Source: Pseudomonas gregormendelii
Lineage (GTDB): Bacteria > Pseudomonadota > Gammaproteobacteria > Pseudomonadales > Pseudomonadaceae
DNA: 64,000 bases
Reading direction: 5' to 3'
Assembly (NCBI RefSeq): GCF_017114825.1
Contig: NZ_JADEVO010000023.1
Location: 29,573 to 93,572, forward strand
This document shows positions 36,621 through 47,110 of this stretch, piece after piece. Positions within the stretch are counted from its first letter, which is position 1. The number at the start of each line of letters is the position of its first letter. Made by a program: the position numbers and the translations under genes. Below the pieces are notes generated by a model, which saw nothing but the letters and a program-made list of their open reading frames with translations, ran no database searches and was not told where the DNA came from.

Positions 36621-37160
36621 TCATAGCACCGCCGATTTGGCGGCGCGCAACAGTCGATCGGATAACTCTCCTGGCCCCAGCGCCCGCGCCAGTGCCAAGC
36701 CACCCACCATCAAGGCCATGTCGGCCAGGGCCTTGTCGGTTTCTTCCGGGCTGGCCGCCAACTGCGCGACCATCATTTCCACGTGCTCATTCAAGGCCAC
36801 CCGAAACTCATCGGGCAGCCGGCCCAACTCGCCGACAGACGCCGGGATTGGGCACGCGGAGTCAGACGAATCGCGGTGTTTGCGTGACAGGTAGAACGCG
36901 GCCACCAGGGCGCGGCGCTCTTCGCCGGTCAGTTCGGCGTCCATGTCGGCGATCAGGCCACGACGGTGACCCAGCAACTGCTTGAACGCTTCCAGCATCA
37001 TTGCGTCCTTGCTTTCGAAGTGCGCATAGAAGCCGCCAACCGTCAGGCCGGCTGCGCCCATCACTTCACCCACGCTCGGTTCGGCCGGGCCGCGCTGGAT
37101 CAGCGCTGCACTGGCGACCTTGAGAATGCGTTCGCGGGTTTGAGCTTTTTTATCGTTCAT
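36621..37160 (-). CDS. TetR/AcrR-family transcriptional regulator
   Basis: The 179-residue protein has an N-terminal helix-turn-helix (RERILKVASAALIQRG... GLTVGGFYAHFESKDAM, about residues 9-55) and a C-terminal ligand domain. It precedes the hydrolase and thioesterase genes and may regulate them together with itself. An AT-rich near-palindrome TATTACGACTAGAATATTAT lies just upstream (about 37175-37194) and could be its operator. Confidence 0.9.
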   Translation of the reverse strand: MNDKKAQTRERILKVASAALIQRGPAEPSVGEVMGAAGLTVGGFYAHFESKDAMMLEAFKQLLGHRRGLIADMDAELTGEERRALVAAFYLSRKHRDSSDSACPIPASVGELGRLPDEFRVALNEHVEMMVAQLAASPEETDKALADMALMVGGLALARALGPGELSDRLLRAAKSAVL

Positions 37161-37282
37161 CGTTGCCTCCGAATATTACGACTAGAATATTATTCTCATA
37201 ATAATTTTCCGCAAGTCGTGGATGTGACCGCTGGTCTGAAGATCAGTTTGAGGTAGAGAGGGGGATTTGGCCAAACGCCAGA

Positions 37283-37319
37283 CAAACAAAAGGGCCATTC
37301 AATAATTGAATGACCCTTA
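37283..37319 (-). terminator. Terminator of the tRNA-Ala/Glu operon
   Basis: On the minus strand, AAGGGTCATTCAA, TTA and TTGAATGGCCCTT, then TTTGTTTG, form a 13-bp stem with one wobble. Confidence 0.82.
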
Positions 37320-37344
37320 TAAAATCCCGCAGAGCGGGTAATCG

Positions 37345-37420
37345 TGGCGTCCCCTAGGGGACTCGAACCCCTGTTACCGCCGTGAAAGGGCGGTGTCCTA
37401 GGCCACTAGACGAAGGGGAC
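37345..37420 (-). tRNA. tRNA-Glu (TTC)
   Basis: A 76-nt cloverleaf with encoded CCA. The anticodon loop CTTTCAC gives TTC. The copy at 37630 is the same by eye. Confidence 0.97.
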
Positions 37421-37500
37421 GCAAAACCTTCTATACAACTGATCAGTGCTGAGTACTGATCGATTCAAGGCCGGTGTGGCCAGACCTTGAACTGTAAAAT

Positions 37501-37576
37501 TGGTGGAGCTTAGCGGGATCGAACCGCTGACCTCCTGCATGCCATGCAGGCGCTCTCCCAGCTGAGCTAAAGCCCC
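37501..37576 (-). tRNA. tRNA-Ala (GGC)
   Basis: A 76-nt cloverleaf with anticodon loop ATGGCAT (GGC). The G3-U70 wobble in the acceptor stem, the alanine identity element, is visible. It differs at several arm positions from the copy at 37785. Confidence 0.96.
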
Positions 37577-37629
37577 GGATTTTTCGCCTCGCGGCGGAGT
37601 GACGTCTTGCAACATCACTTCTGTAAAAC

Positions 37630-37705
37630 TGGCGTCCCCTAGGGGACTCGAACCCCTGTTACCGCCGTGAAAGGGCGGTGTCCTAGGCCACTAGACGAAG
37701 GGGAC
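37630..37705 (-). tRNA. tRNA-Glu (TTC), second copy
   Basis: A 76-nt cloverleaf with TTC anticodon, exactly 285 nt from the first copy. Confidence 0.97.
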
Positions 37706-37784
37706 GTAAACCCTTCTATACAACAGATCAACGCTGAGTGTTGATCGCTCCAAGGCCGGTGTGGCCAGACCCTGAAGTGTAAAT

Positions 37785-37860
<76 letters not shown>

Positions 37861-37881
37861 TCATCGCTGAGGACGGGGCGA

Positions 37882-37910
37882 ATCTTAATGGCGGATCGAA
37901 AGGCTGTCAA
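37882..37910 (-). promoter_or_regulatory. Sigma-70 promoter of the tRNA-Ala/Glu operon
   Basis: On the minus strand, TTGACA, a 17-nt spacer and TAAGAT with a GC-rich discriminator (TCGCCCCG). It sits about 20 nt before tRNA-Ala. Confidence 0.85.
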
Positions 37911-38016
37911 ACTTATTTTTAAAATATTTCAAAGTTTTTTGCCGGGATAACAATCACTTACCGCTCTCCCCCCGGAAAATGGGGGTACTGGCAACAGCCA
38001 GATCAAAAAATCGTCC

Positions 38017-38094
38017 GATCGCGGCCCGAGCCTTCGGCAGCTCCTACGGGATTGCATTTCAACTGTAGGAGCTGGCGAAGCCTGCGATCTTTTT
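38017..38094. repeat. Inverted REP pair (GTAGGAGCTGCCG class)
   Basis: GATCGCGGCCCGAGCCTTCG and CAGCTCCTAC are mirrored by GTAGGAGCTGGCGAAGCCTG and CGATC, then TTTTT. It may also act as the gltX terminator. Confidence 0.8.
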
Positions 38095-38109
38095 AGTCGC
38101 TGCCCGTAA

Positions 38110-39591
38110 TCAGGCGATATTGGCCAGGAGCTTTTCCCACTCCTTGTTTTCCTTCTTCGACACGCCACCGAGCAAATCGATGGCCTGGCGCAGACGGAAA
38201 CGGGTCAGGTCCGGCCCGAGAATCTCCATGGCGTCGAGCACCGAGACCGAGCTTGCTTGCCCGGTGATCGCGGCGAACATCAGCGGCATGGCGTCACGCA
38301 GTTTCAACTCCAGGGATTCGACCACCGCCTGGATCGTCGCGGTAATGCTGTCCTTCTCCCACTGACGCAGGCTTTCGAGCTTCCACAAAATCAACTGCAT
38401 CAACTGACGCACCTGATCGCCCGACAGCTTCTTAGACTCGAACAGCTTCGCGTCCGGGTTGACCCCGCCGGCGAAGAAGAACCCGGCCAGCGGAGCGACC
38501 TGGCTAAAGGTTTCAACGCGGCCCTGCACGTGCGGCGCGATTTTCATCATGTATTCAGGGTTCAACGCCCAGGTCTGCAGGCGCGAGGCGAACTCGTCCA
38601 CCGGCAGGTCACGCAGCCACTGGCCGTTGAGCCAGGAGAGCTTCTCGATGTCGAAGATCGGCCCGCCCAGGGAGACGCGCTTGAGGTCGAAGTTGTCGAC
38701 CATTTCTTGCAGCGAGAACTTCTCGCGCTCATCCGGCATCGACCAGCCCATGCGCCCCAGGTAGTTGAGCATCGCCTCAGGCATGAAGCCCATGCGCTCG
38801 TAGAACGTCACCGAGGTCGGGTTCTTGCGCTTGGACAGTTTGCTCTTGTCCGGGTTACGCAGCAGCGGCATGTAGCACAGCTCCGGTTGTTCCCAGCCGA
38901 AGTACTCGTAGAGCAGGATCAGCTTGGGCGCCGATGGCAGCCATTCTTCGCCGCGCAGCACGTGGGTGATGCCCATCAGGTGATCGTCGACCACGTTGGC
39001 CAGGAAGTAGGTCGGCAGGCCGTCGGTCTTCATCAGCACTTGCATGTCCATGCGATCCCACGGGATTTCGACGTCGCCACGCAGCATGTCCGGCACCACG
39101 CAGACGCCTTCGCTCGGCACCTTCATGCGGATAACGTGCGGCTCGCCAGCGGCCAGACGACGGGCCACTTCTTCCGCAGGCAGCAGCAGCGCACGCCCAT
39201 CGTAGCGCGGGGTTTCGCCCCGGGCCTGTTGTTCGGCGCGCATCTGGTCCAGCTCTTCGGCGGTGCAGAAGCACGGGAAGGCGTGGCCCATTTCCACCAA
39301 CTGCTGGCAGTACTTCTGGTAGATCTCGCCACGTTCGCTCTGGCGATAGGGACCGTGCGGGCCGCCCACGTCCGGGCCTTCGCTCCAGTCGATACCCAAC
39401 CAGCGCAGGGCGTCGAAAATCTGCTGTTCGGACTCGCGGGTGGAACGCAATTGGTCGGTGTCTTCGATCCGCAGGATGAACTCACCGCCGTGCTGCTTGG
39501 CAAAGCAGTAGTTAAACAATGCGATGTAAGCGGTACCTACGTGGGGATCCCCGGTAGGCGATGGCGCGATGCGAGTGCGGACGGTGGTCAT
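38110..39591 (-). CDS. gltX: Glutamyl-tRNA synthetase
   Basis: The 493-residue class I synthetase charges tRNA-Glu. The HIGH-type signature is PSPTGDPHVGTAYIALFN near residue 9, and the KMSKS-type loop reads KLSKRK near residue 250. The ATG at 39591 (MTTVRTRIAPSPTG) is clear; the upstream extension is not family-like. Two tRNA-Glu genes lie directly downstream on the same strand behind their own promoter, so enzyme and substrate genes are neighbours. Confidence 0.97.
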   Translation of the reverse strand: MTTVRTRIAPSPTGDPHVGTAYIALFNYCFAKQHGGEFILRIEDTDQLRSTRESEQQIFDALRWLGIDWSEGPDVGGPHGPYRQSERGEIYQKYCQQLVEMGHAFPCFCTAEELDQMRAEQQARGETPRYDGRALLLPAEEVARRLAAGEPHVIRMKVPSEGVCVVPDMLRGDVEIPWDRMDMQVLMKTDGLPTYFLANVVDDHLMGITHVLRGEEWLPSAPKLILLYEYFGWEQPELCYMPLLRNPDKSKLSKRKNPTSVTFYERMGFMPEAMLNYLGRMGWSMPDEREKFSLQEMVDNFDLKRVSLGGPIFDIEKLSWLNGQWLRDLPVDEFASRLQTWALNPEYMMKIAPHVQGRVETFSQVAPLAGFFFAGGVNPDAKLFESKKLSGDQVRQLMQLILWKLESLRQWEKDSITATIQAVVESLELKLRDAMPLMFAAITGQASSVSVLDAMEILGPDLTRFRLRQAIDLLGGVSKKENKEWEKLLANIA

Positions 39592-39810
39592 GGCAAGTCT
39601 CGAAATGAAGATAAAACAAAGGGCGAATGGTAACAGGCGACACCGGCCCGGCTCCAGTGAGCAGGGCATTTAAGCCAAGTTTGCGTCTGCAACGCGCTTC
39701 GCAGCCGGTGAATGGCCGAATATCAACGGTCGGCATTTACCGTTTATCGGCTGTATGCCAGATTGGGCTGCTGATACCTTTCCTTACAATTTCTCGACTA
39801 CAGTCTGCCC

Positions 39811-40860
39811 ATGCCTGCCCAACTCAAGCGTCGCCTGTTTATTTTCCTGTTGCTCGTCCTGCTCATCGCCGGGGGATTCTTTGCTCACTGGTTTTTCAAA
39901 GGGCGCTTTTACGAAAGCACCGACAACGCCTATGTGCAGGGCGAGATCACCCGCGTGTCGAGCCAGCTCGGCGCTCGCATCGATCAGGTTTTGGTGCAGG
40001 ACAACCAGCACGTTGAAAAAGGCCAGTTGCTGGTCAAACTCGAAGGTGATGATTTCCACCTGGCCGTCGACCGCGCCAACGCCGCCCTCGAGACCCGCCA
40101 GGCCGAGCGCCTGCAAGCCCAGAGCAAACTCACGCAACAGGCCAGCCTGATTGCGGCCAGCGAGGCGCAGGTGGCCTCCAGCCAGGCCAGCCTCAGTCGT
40201 TCGCAAATCGATTTGTCCCGCGCCGAAACCTTGCGCAAACCCGGCTACGTATCAGAAGAACGGGTGACCACCCTCTCCGCCGACAACCATATTGCCCGCT
40301 CCCAAGTGACCAAAGCCCAGGCGGATGCCCAGAGCCAGCGCCAGCAGGTGAACTCCCTGACCGCCGAAATCAAGCGCCTGGATGCGATGATCGCCAATGC
40401 CCGGACCGATCTGGCTCAGGCCGAGCTGAACCTGACCCGCAGCGAGATCCACGCGCCCATCAGCGGCCTGATCGGCCAGCGCGCCGCGCGCAACGGCCAA
40501 TACGTGCAGGCCGGCGCGTACCTGCTGTCGATCGTGCCGGACCAGGACATCTGGATCCAGGCCAACTTCAAGGAAACCCAGATCGGCCACATGCAGCCAG
40601 GGCAGAAAGCCGAGCTGACCTTCGACGCCTACAGCGATACGCCGATTGAAGCGCGGGTCGACAGTCTGTTTGCCGCTTCCGGGGCGCAATTCAGCCTTCT
40701 GCCACCGGACAATGCCACCGGCAACTTCACCAAAGTCGTACAACGGATCCCGGTCAAACTGACCTTCGCCGCGGATAACCCGCTGCACGGCAAGATTCGT
40801 CCGGGGATGTCGGTCACCGCCAAAGTGAACATCAAAGACGCCCCTGACGATGGCCGGTGA
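39811..40860 (+). CDS. HlyD/EmrA-type membrane fusion protein
   Basis: The 349-residue periplasmic adaptor has an N-terminal transmembrane helix (about 7-28), STDNAYVQGE at the start of the first barrel half, a biotinyl-lipoyl half-motif, a long helical hairpin (about 85-195), and the IHAPISGLIGQRAARNGQYV lipoyl second half. It links an inner-membrane pump to an outer-membrane channel. The DHA2 transporter gene overlaps its end by 11 bp. No outer-membrane factor gene is next to it. Confidence 0.93.
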   Translation: MPAQLKRRLFIFLLLVLLIAGGFFAHWFFKGRFYESTDNAYVQGEITRVSSQLGARIDQVLVQDNQHVEKGQLLVKLEGDDFHLAVDRANAALETRQAERLQAQSKLTQQASLIAASEAQVASSQASLSRSQIDLSRAETLRKPGYVSEERVTTLSADNHIARSQVTKAQADAQSQRQQVNSLTAEIKRLDAMIANARTDLAQAELNLTRSEIHAPISGLIGQRAARNGQYVQAGAYLLSIVPDQDIWIQANFKETQIGHMQPGQKAELTFDAYSDTPIEARVDSLFAASGAQFSLLPPDNATGNFTKVVQRIPVKLTFAADNPLHGKIRPGMSVTAKVNIKDAPDDGR

Positions 40861-42400
40861 CCCACTGATCCGCCCGGTCGGCGAGCCGACGCGGCGGGAC
40901 TGGATTGCGGTCATGAGCGTGATGCTCGGCGCCTTCATGGCCGTGCTCGATATCCAGATCACCAACTCTTCACTCAAAGACATCCAGGGCGCGCTCTCGG
41001 CGACCCTGGAGGAAGGCTCGTGGATTTCCACTTCCTACCTGGTCGCGGAAATCATCATGATCCCGCTGACGGCGTGGTTGGTGCAGTTGCTGTCAGCACG
41101 TCGCCTGGCGGTCTGGGTCTCGCTGGGCTTCCTGGTGGCTTCGCTGCTGTGCTCCATGGCCTGGAGCCTGGAAAGCATGATCGTGTTCCGCGCCTTGCAG
41201 GGCTTCACCGGCGGCGCACTGATTCCGCTGGCGTTCACCCTGACCCTGATCAAACTCCCCGAACACCATCGCGCCAAGGGCATGGCCATGTTTGCCATGA
41301 CCGCCACCTTCGCGCCCTCCATTGGCCCGACACTGGGCGGCTGGCTGACGGAAAACTGGGGCTGGGAATACATCTTCTACATCAACATCCCCCCCGGCCT
41401 GATCATGATTGCCGGGCTGATGTACGGTCTGGAGAAAAAAGAGGCGCACTGGGAACTGCTCAAAAGCACCGACTACATGGGCATTCTCACCCTGGGCGTC
41501 GGCCTTGGTTGCCTGCAGGTTTTTCTTGAAGAAGGCCATCGCAAGGACTGGCTGGAATCGAGCCTGATCGTGACCCTGGGCAGCATCGCGCTGATCAGCC
41601 TGATCACCTTTGTGATCGTGCAGGTATCCAGGCCCAACCCCCTGATCAACCTGGGCATCCTGCGCAATCGCAATTTTGGCCTGTCGAGCATTTCCAGCCT
41701 GGGCATGGGGGTGGGCTTGTATGGCTCGATTTACCTGCTGCCGTTGTACCTGGCGCAGATCCAGAACTACAACGCCCTGCAGATCGGCGAAGTGATCATG
41801 TGGATGGGTGTGCCCCAGCTGTTTCTGATTCCGCTGGTGCCAAAACTGATGAAGTACATCTCACCCAAATGGCTGTGCACGCTGGGTTTTGGGTTGTTCG
41901 GCCTGGCGAGCTTCTCGTCGGGGGTGTTGAATCCGGATTTTGCCGGGCCGCAGTTCAATCAGATCCAGATCATTCGCGCCCTGGGCCAGCCGCTGATCAT
42001 GGTCACCATTTCACTGATCGCCACCGCCTATATCCTGCCCCAGGATGCGGGGTCGGCGTCGAGCCTGTTCAACATCCTGCGCAACCTGGGCGGCGCGATT
42101 GGCATCGCCCTCCTCGCCACATTGCTGGATGCGCGAACCAAGACCTACTTCGATTATTTGCGCGAGGCGATCGTACCGACCAACCCGCAGGTGGCGGAGC
42201 GCATGGCGTCGATGACGGATAGGTTTGGCAGCGAGACGGCGGCCTTGGGCAAACTGAGCGAAATCGCGCACCAGCAGGCCTCGATCATGGCGTACAACGA
42301 TGCGTTTCACTTTGTCGGGATTGCGCTGGGGATCAGCATGATTGCGGTGTTGCTGACCAAGGCATTGCCGGCGGGGATCAAGGCTGGGGAAGCGCACTGA
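40850..42400 (+). CDS. DHA2-family (EmrB/QacA) MFS drug efflux transporter
   Basis: The 516-residue protein is predicted to have 14 membrane helices. DHA2 motifs include AVLDIQITNSSLKDIQGAL (quoted in part; motif D1-like, about residues 28-46) and GPTLGGWLTENWGW, the antiporter motif C region (about 160). It works with the overlapping HlyD-type adaptor gene as a proton-driven exporter of toxic compounds. The substrate is unknown. Confidence 0.93.
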   Translation: MAGDPLIRPVGEPTRRDWIAVMSVMLGAFMAVLDIQITNSSLKDIQGALSATLEEGSWISTSYLVAEIIMIPLTAWLVQLLSARRLAVWVSLGFLVASLLCSMAWSLESMIVFRALQGFTGGALIPLAFTLTLIKLPEHHRAKGMAMFAMTATFAPSIGPTLGGWLTENWGWEYIFYINIPPGLIMIAGLMYGLEKKEAHWELLKSTDYMGILTLGVGLGCLQVFLEEGHRKDWLESSLIVTLGSIALISLITFVIVQVSRPNPLINLGILRNRNFGLSSISSLGMGVGLYGSIYLLPLYLAQIQNYNALQIGEVIMWMGVPQLFLIPLVPKLMKYISPKWLCTLGFGLFGLASFSSGVLNPDFAGPQFNQIQIIRALGQPLIMVTISLIATAYILPQDAGSASSLFNILRNLGGAIGIALLATLLDARTKTYFDYLREAIVPTNPQVAERMASMTDRFGSETAALGKLSEIAHQQASIMAYNDAFHFVGIALGISMIAVLLTKALPAGIKAGEAH

Positions 42401-42420
42401 TTTTGTAGTGCGGCGACTGA

Positions 42421-42519
42421 CCTCATCGCGGGCAAGCCCGCTCCCACAAGATTTAGAGCCGTTCGCAGGATTTGTGGATCGACACAAAACCTGTGGGAGC
42501 GGGCTTGCCCGCGATGAGG
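42421..42519. repeat. REPIN with 28-bp perfect arms
   Basis: CCTCATCGCGGGCAAGCCCG plus CTCCCACA is exactly mirrored at 42492-42519. The loop is about 43 bases. It is the cleanest GTGGGAGC-class pair in the window and separates the pump gene from the uvrB end. Confidence 0.92.
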
Positions 42520-42539
42520 CCAGTCAGGCACCGCACACA

Positions 42540-44555
<2,016 letters not shown>

Positions 44556-44906
44556 GCATACCTCTGGGTTCTCGAAGCAGGGAATCGCGCCTGCAGGTTA
44601 AACCTGCTGGAACGAGAAAAGCCGCAAACGACTGACGCCGCCCGAGGAAAAAAACTGGATTGTGCTCAATGTGGAGCCGATTGCCTGCGCTTTCAAGGTA
44701 AACGTCCTACATCACTCTGGGTCTTTGACGACGCAGTGCGACTAACGGTCGAAAAATAATGCAAAAAACTTACGCGAAAAGCCGAATCGTCTGTCGCCTT
44801 CACTCGTTGATGGCCTCTATACTAGCTCCCCGTTTGTGCACCGCTCTAGTGCATTCGGCTGGAGCGCGACACGTCCCTCCACTCCCCATTCAGAGCCGCC
44901 GCAAAA
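44556..44906. other. Divergent intergenic region between uvrB and the aminotransferase gene
   Basis: No gene is visible in these 351 bases. It holds the uvrB upstream palindrome (44593-44607) and, on the plus strand, a TATACT -10 candidate (44818-44823) with no good -35, for the aminotransferase gene. Confidence 0.6.
44593..44607. promoter_or_regulatory. Perfect 15-nt palindrome upstream of uvrB
   Basis: GCAGGTTAAACCTGC reads the same on both strands apart from its centre base. It does not match the LexA CTG-N10-CAG spacing. A repressor site or stem-loop is possible; the protein is unknown. Confidence 0.45.
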
Positions 44907-46103
44907 ATGAGCCTGTTCTCCGCTGTCGAAATGGCACCACGCGATCCAATCCTGGGCCTCAACGAAGCATTCAACGCCGATACACGCACCACCAAGGTCA
45001 ACCTGGGGGTCGGTGTTTACTGCAACGAGGAGGGGCGAATTCCACTCCTGCGCGCCGTTGTCGAAGCCGAGACGATTCGCGTCGCTCAACACGCGTCCCG
45101 CGGCTACCTGCCAATCGACGGCATCGCTGCCTACGACCAGGCCGTGCAAAAACTCCTGTTTGGCAACGATTCGCCCCTGATCGCCGCTGGCCGTGTTCTG
45201 ACCACCCAGGCCGTCGGCGGCACTGGTGCACTGAAAATCGGTGCTGACTTCCTCAAGCAGCTGCTGCCCGACGCCGTCGTAGCGATCAGTGACCCAAGCT
45301 GGGAAAACCACCGCGCGCTGTTCGAAACCGCCGGTTTCCCGGTACAGAACTATCGCTACTACGACGCCGCGACCCACGACGTTAACCGCAGCGGCCTGCT
45401 GGAAGACCTCAACGCCCTGCCGTCTGGCTCGATCGTCGTACTGCACGCCTGCTGCCACAACCCGACCGGCGTGGACCTGAGCCCGGCGGACTGGAAAAAC
45501 GTGCTCGACGTGGTCAAAGCCAAAGGCCACGTGCCGTTCCTCGACATGGCCTACCAGGGCTTTGGCGACGGCATCGACGAAGACGCGGCGGCCGTGCGCC
45601 TGTTCGCTGAATCGGGCCTGACCTTCTTCGTCTCCAGCTCGTTCTCCAAGTCGTTCTCGCTGTACGGCGAGCGCGTTGGCGCCCTGTCGATCGTCAGCGA
45701 GTCGAAAGAAGAAAGCGCGCGAGTGCTGTCGCAGGTCAAGCGCGTGATCCGCACCAACTACTCCAACCCGCCGACCCACGGTGCAAGCATCGTCGCTGCT
45801 GTACTGAACAGCCCTGAGCTGCGCGCGCAGTGGGAAGAGGAGCTGGCTGAGATGCGCCTGCGCATTCGCGCCATGCGCACCCAGATGGTCGACCTGTTGG
45901 CGGAAAAAGCGCCGCAGCGTGACTTCAGCTTCGTCGGTCGCCAGCGTGGCATGTTCTCCTACTCCGGCCTGACCACCGAACAGGTTCACCGCTTGCGCAA
46001 CGAGTTCGGCATCTACGCGCTGGACACGGGCCGCATCTGCGTTGCGGCGCTGAACCAGAGCAACATCAAGGCGGTAACGGATGCCATCGTTCAGGTGATC
46101 TGA
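44907..46103 (+). CDS. Aromatic/aspartate aminotransferase (AspC/TyrB-like)
   Basis: This 398-residue class I PLP aminotransferase has HACCHNPTGVDLS (about residues 180-192), the PLP-lysine in SSSFSKSFSLYGERVG (about 245-260) and a C-terminal YALDTGRI with the substrate Arg. It interconverts aspartate, tyrosine or phenylalanine with their oxo acids. Sequence alone does not tell which is preferred. A TATACT -10 lies about 85 bp upstream and a strong terminator follows. Confidence 0.92.
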   Translation: MSLFSAVEMAPRDPILGLNEAFNADTRTTKVNLGVGVYCNEEGRIPLLRAVVEAETIRVAQHASRGYLPIDGIAAYDQAVQKLLFGNDSPLIAAGRVLTTQAVGGTGALKIGADFLKQLLPDAVVAISDPSWENHRALFETAGFPVQNYRYYDAATHDVNRSGLLEDLNALPSGSIVVLHACCHNPTGVDLSPADWKNVLDVVKAKGHVPFLDMAYQGFGDGIDEDAAAVRLFAESGLTFFVSSSFSKSFSLYGERVGALSIVSESKEESARVLSQVKRVIRTNYSNPPTHGASIVAAVLNSPELRAQWEEELAEMRLRIRAMRTQMVDLLAEKAPQRDFSFVGRQRGMFSYSGLTTEQVHRLRNEFGIYALDTGRICVAALNQSNIKAVTDAIVQVI

Positions 46104-46120
46104 TTCGGCCTGTTGACGAA

Positions 46121-46153
46121 AAACGGGAAGCCTTTGGGCTTCCCGTTTTTTAT
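46121..46153 (+). terminator. Rho-independent terminator after the aminotransferase gene
   Basis: AAACGGGAAGCC, TTTG and GGCTTCCCGTTTTTT form a perfect stem with T-run. Confidence 0.92.
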
Positions 46154-46205
46154 TTGTCTGAAGAATGCGGCTCGAAACCTCTAGACTGCATCAGATCTCA
46201 ACTAG

Positions 46206-46248
46206 CCGTAGGAGCTGTCGAGTGCAACGAGGCGGCTCCTACGGGTTT
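46206..46248. repeat. REP element of the GTAGGAGCTGTCGAGTGCAACG class
   Basis: CCGTAGGAGCTGTCGAGTGC and AACGAGGCGGCTCCTACGGG form a stem-loop. A relative lies at 58655-58712, making this a third repeat class. Confidence 0.75.
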
Positions 46249-46280
46249 TGTGTACAGCCTGAATTCCTGCGAGAACGTAG

Positions 46281-46490
46281 ATGAAAAATGATGACCTGCG
46301 CGCCGAGCGCGATGACCTGGATGAACTGGACCATTTCGTCCCTCGCCCTGCGGCCAAACGCGGCAACAACCTGGTGCTGCAAGTGGCCGCCGGTGTGTTT
46401 CTCGGCGGCCTGGCCCTGTGGCTGGTGCAACTGGCGGTGACGATGGTGTATGGCAAGCTGATGCTTGGCACATTTACCTTCGGCGGTTAA
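46281..46490 (+). CDS. Small single-span membrane protein, function unknown
   Basis: The 69-residue protein has a charged N-terminal half (MKNDDLRAERDDLDELDHF), a proline/basic patch (RPAAKRG) and one hydrophobic helix (about 33-56). The ribosome-binding site is weak (GCGAGAACGTAG). I do not recognise a family. It converges with, and overlaps by four bases, the gene at 46487-46717. Confidence 0.65.
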   Translation: MKNDDLRAERDDLDELDHFVPRPAAKRGNNLVLQVAAGVFLGGLALWLVQLAVTMVYGKLMLGTFTFGG

Positions 46491-46717
46491 ACCAGTTCGC
46501 CAGCCCGCTGACTGGCGGCATCGTCATAAGCGACGTAGAGCGATTCGGCGACCTGGCTCTTGATGGCCTTGGTGCTTTCCAGGCCGAGAACGAAACCTTC
46601 GGCCTTGCCGCCCGCACGGTTCAATTCTTCGGCGGTGCTGGCCTGGGTGATGGCGTCGAACAGCTTTTCAGCGTGTGGGCCAACGCCTTTTGGCAGGCTG
46701 ATCTGGGCGATGCTCAT
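46487..46717 (-). CDS. Small soluble protein, function unknown
   Basis: The 76-residue protein starts MSIAQISLPKGVGPHAEKLF, then has two amphipathic helices (THE-rich region about 15-60) and no signal peptide or cysteine. I chose the ATG at 46717, because the longer frame to 46939 is not coding-like. I recall small proteins of this type (about 80 residues) as common in Pseudomonas without known role, but did not search for it. Confidence 0.6.
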   Translation of the reverse strand: MSIAQISLPKGVGPHAEKLFDAITQASTAEELNRAGGKAEGFVLGLESTKAIKSQVAESLYVAYDDAASQRAGELV

Positions 46718-46907
46718 GCGAACACCCCGTTGGCTGGACAGGTGAAAACTGGGTGATTCATGGCGCGTACCTTTTCGGCGAATGGCCGGCAGCGCGTGTA
46801 ACCGCTTCCGGGCGGCCATGGTAGACCCCTGAGGGGATTCTGGTAACCGCCAAAGTCGGAAAAACCACCGCAGGTCTCGACGAATTGTCGAATTTAACCA
46901 CAGGTGC

Positions 46908-46935
46908 TTGACTTCTCTTTTTGAATCAGTAACAT
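46908..46935 (+). promoter_or_regulatory. Sigma-70 promoter of tRNA-Asn
   Basis: TTGACT, a 16-nt spacer and TAACAT, ten bases before the tRNA 5' end. Confidence 0.75.
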
Positions 46936-46944
46936 ACACGCCAT

Positions 46945-47020
<76 letters not shown>

Positions 47021-47034
47021 GACAGCAAGAACTG

Positions 47035-47070
47035 AAAAGCCCCTGAATCGAAAGATTCAGGGGCTTTTTT
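47035..47070 (+). terminator. Rho-independent terminator of tRNA-Asn
   Basis: AAAAGCCCCTGAATC, GAAA and GATTCAGGGGC followed by six T. No mobile element abuts this tRNA. Confidence 0.92.
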
Positions 47071-47110
47071 GTGGGCTTAAGTCTGTTGCAGGAGCGAGCT
47101 CCTGCATGAT

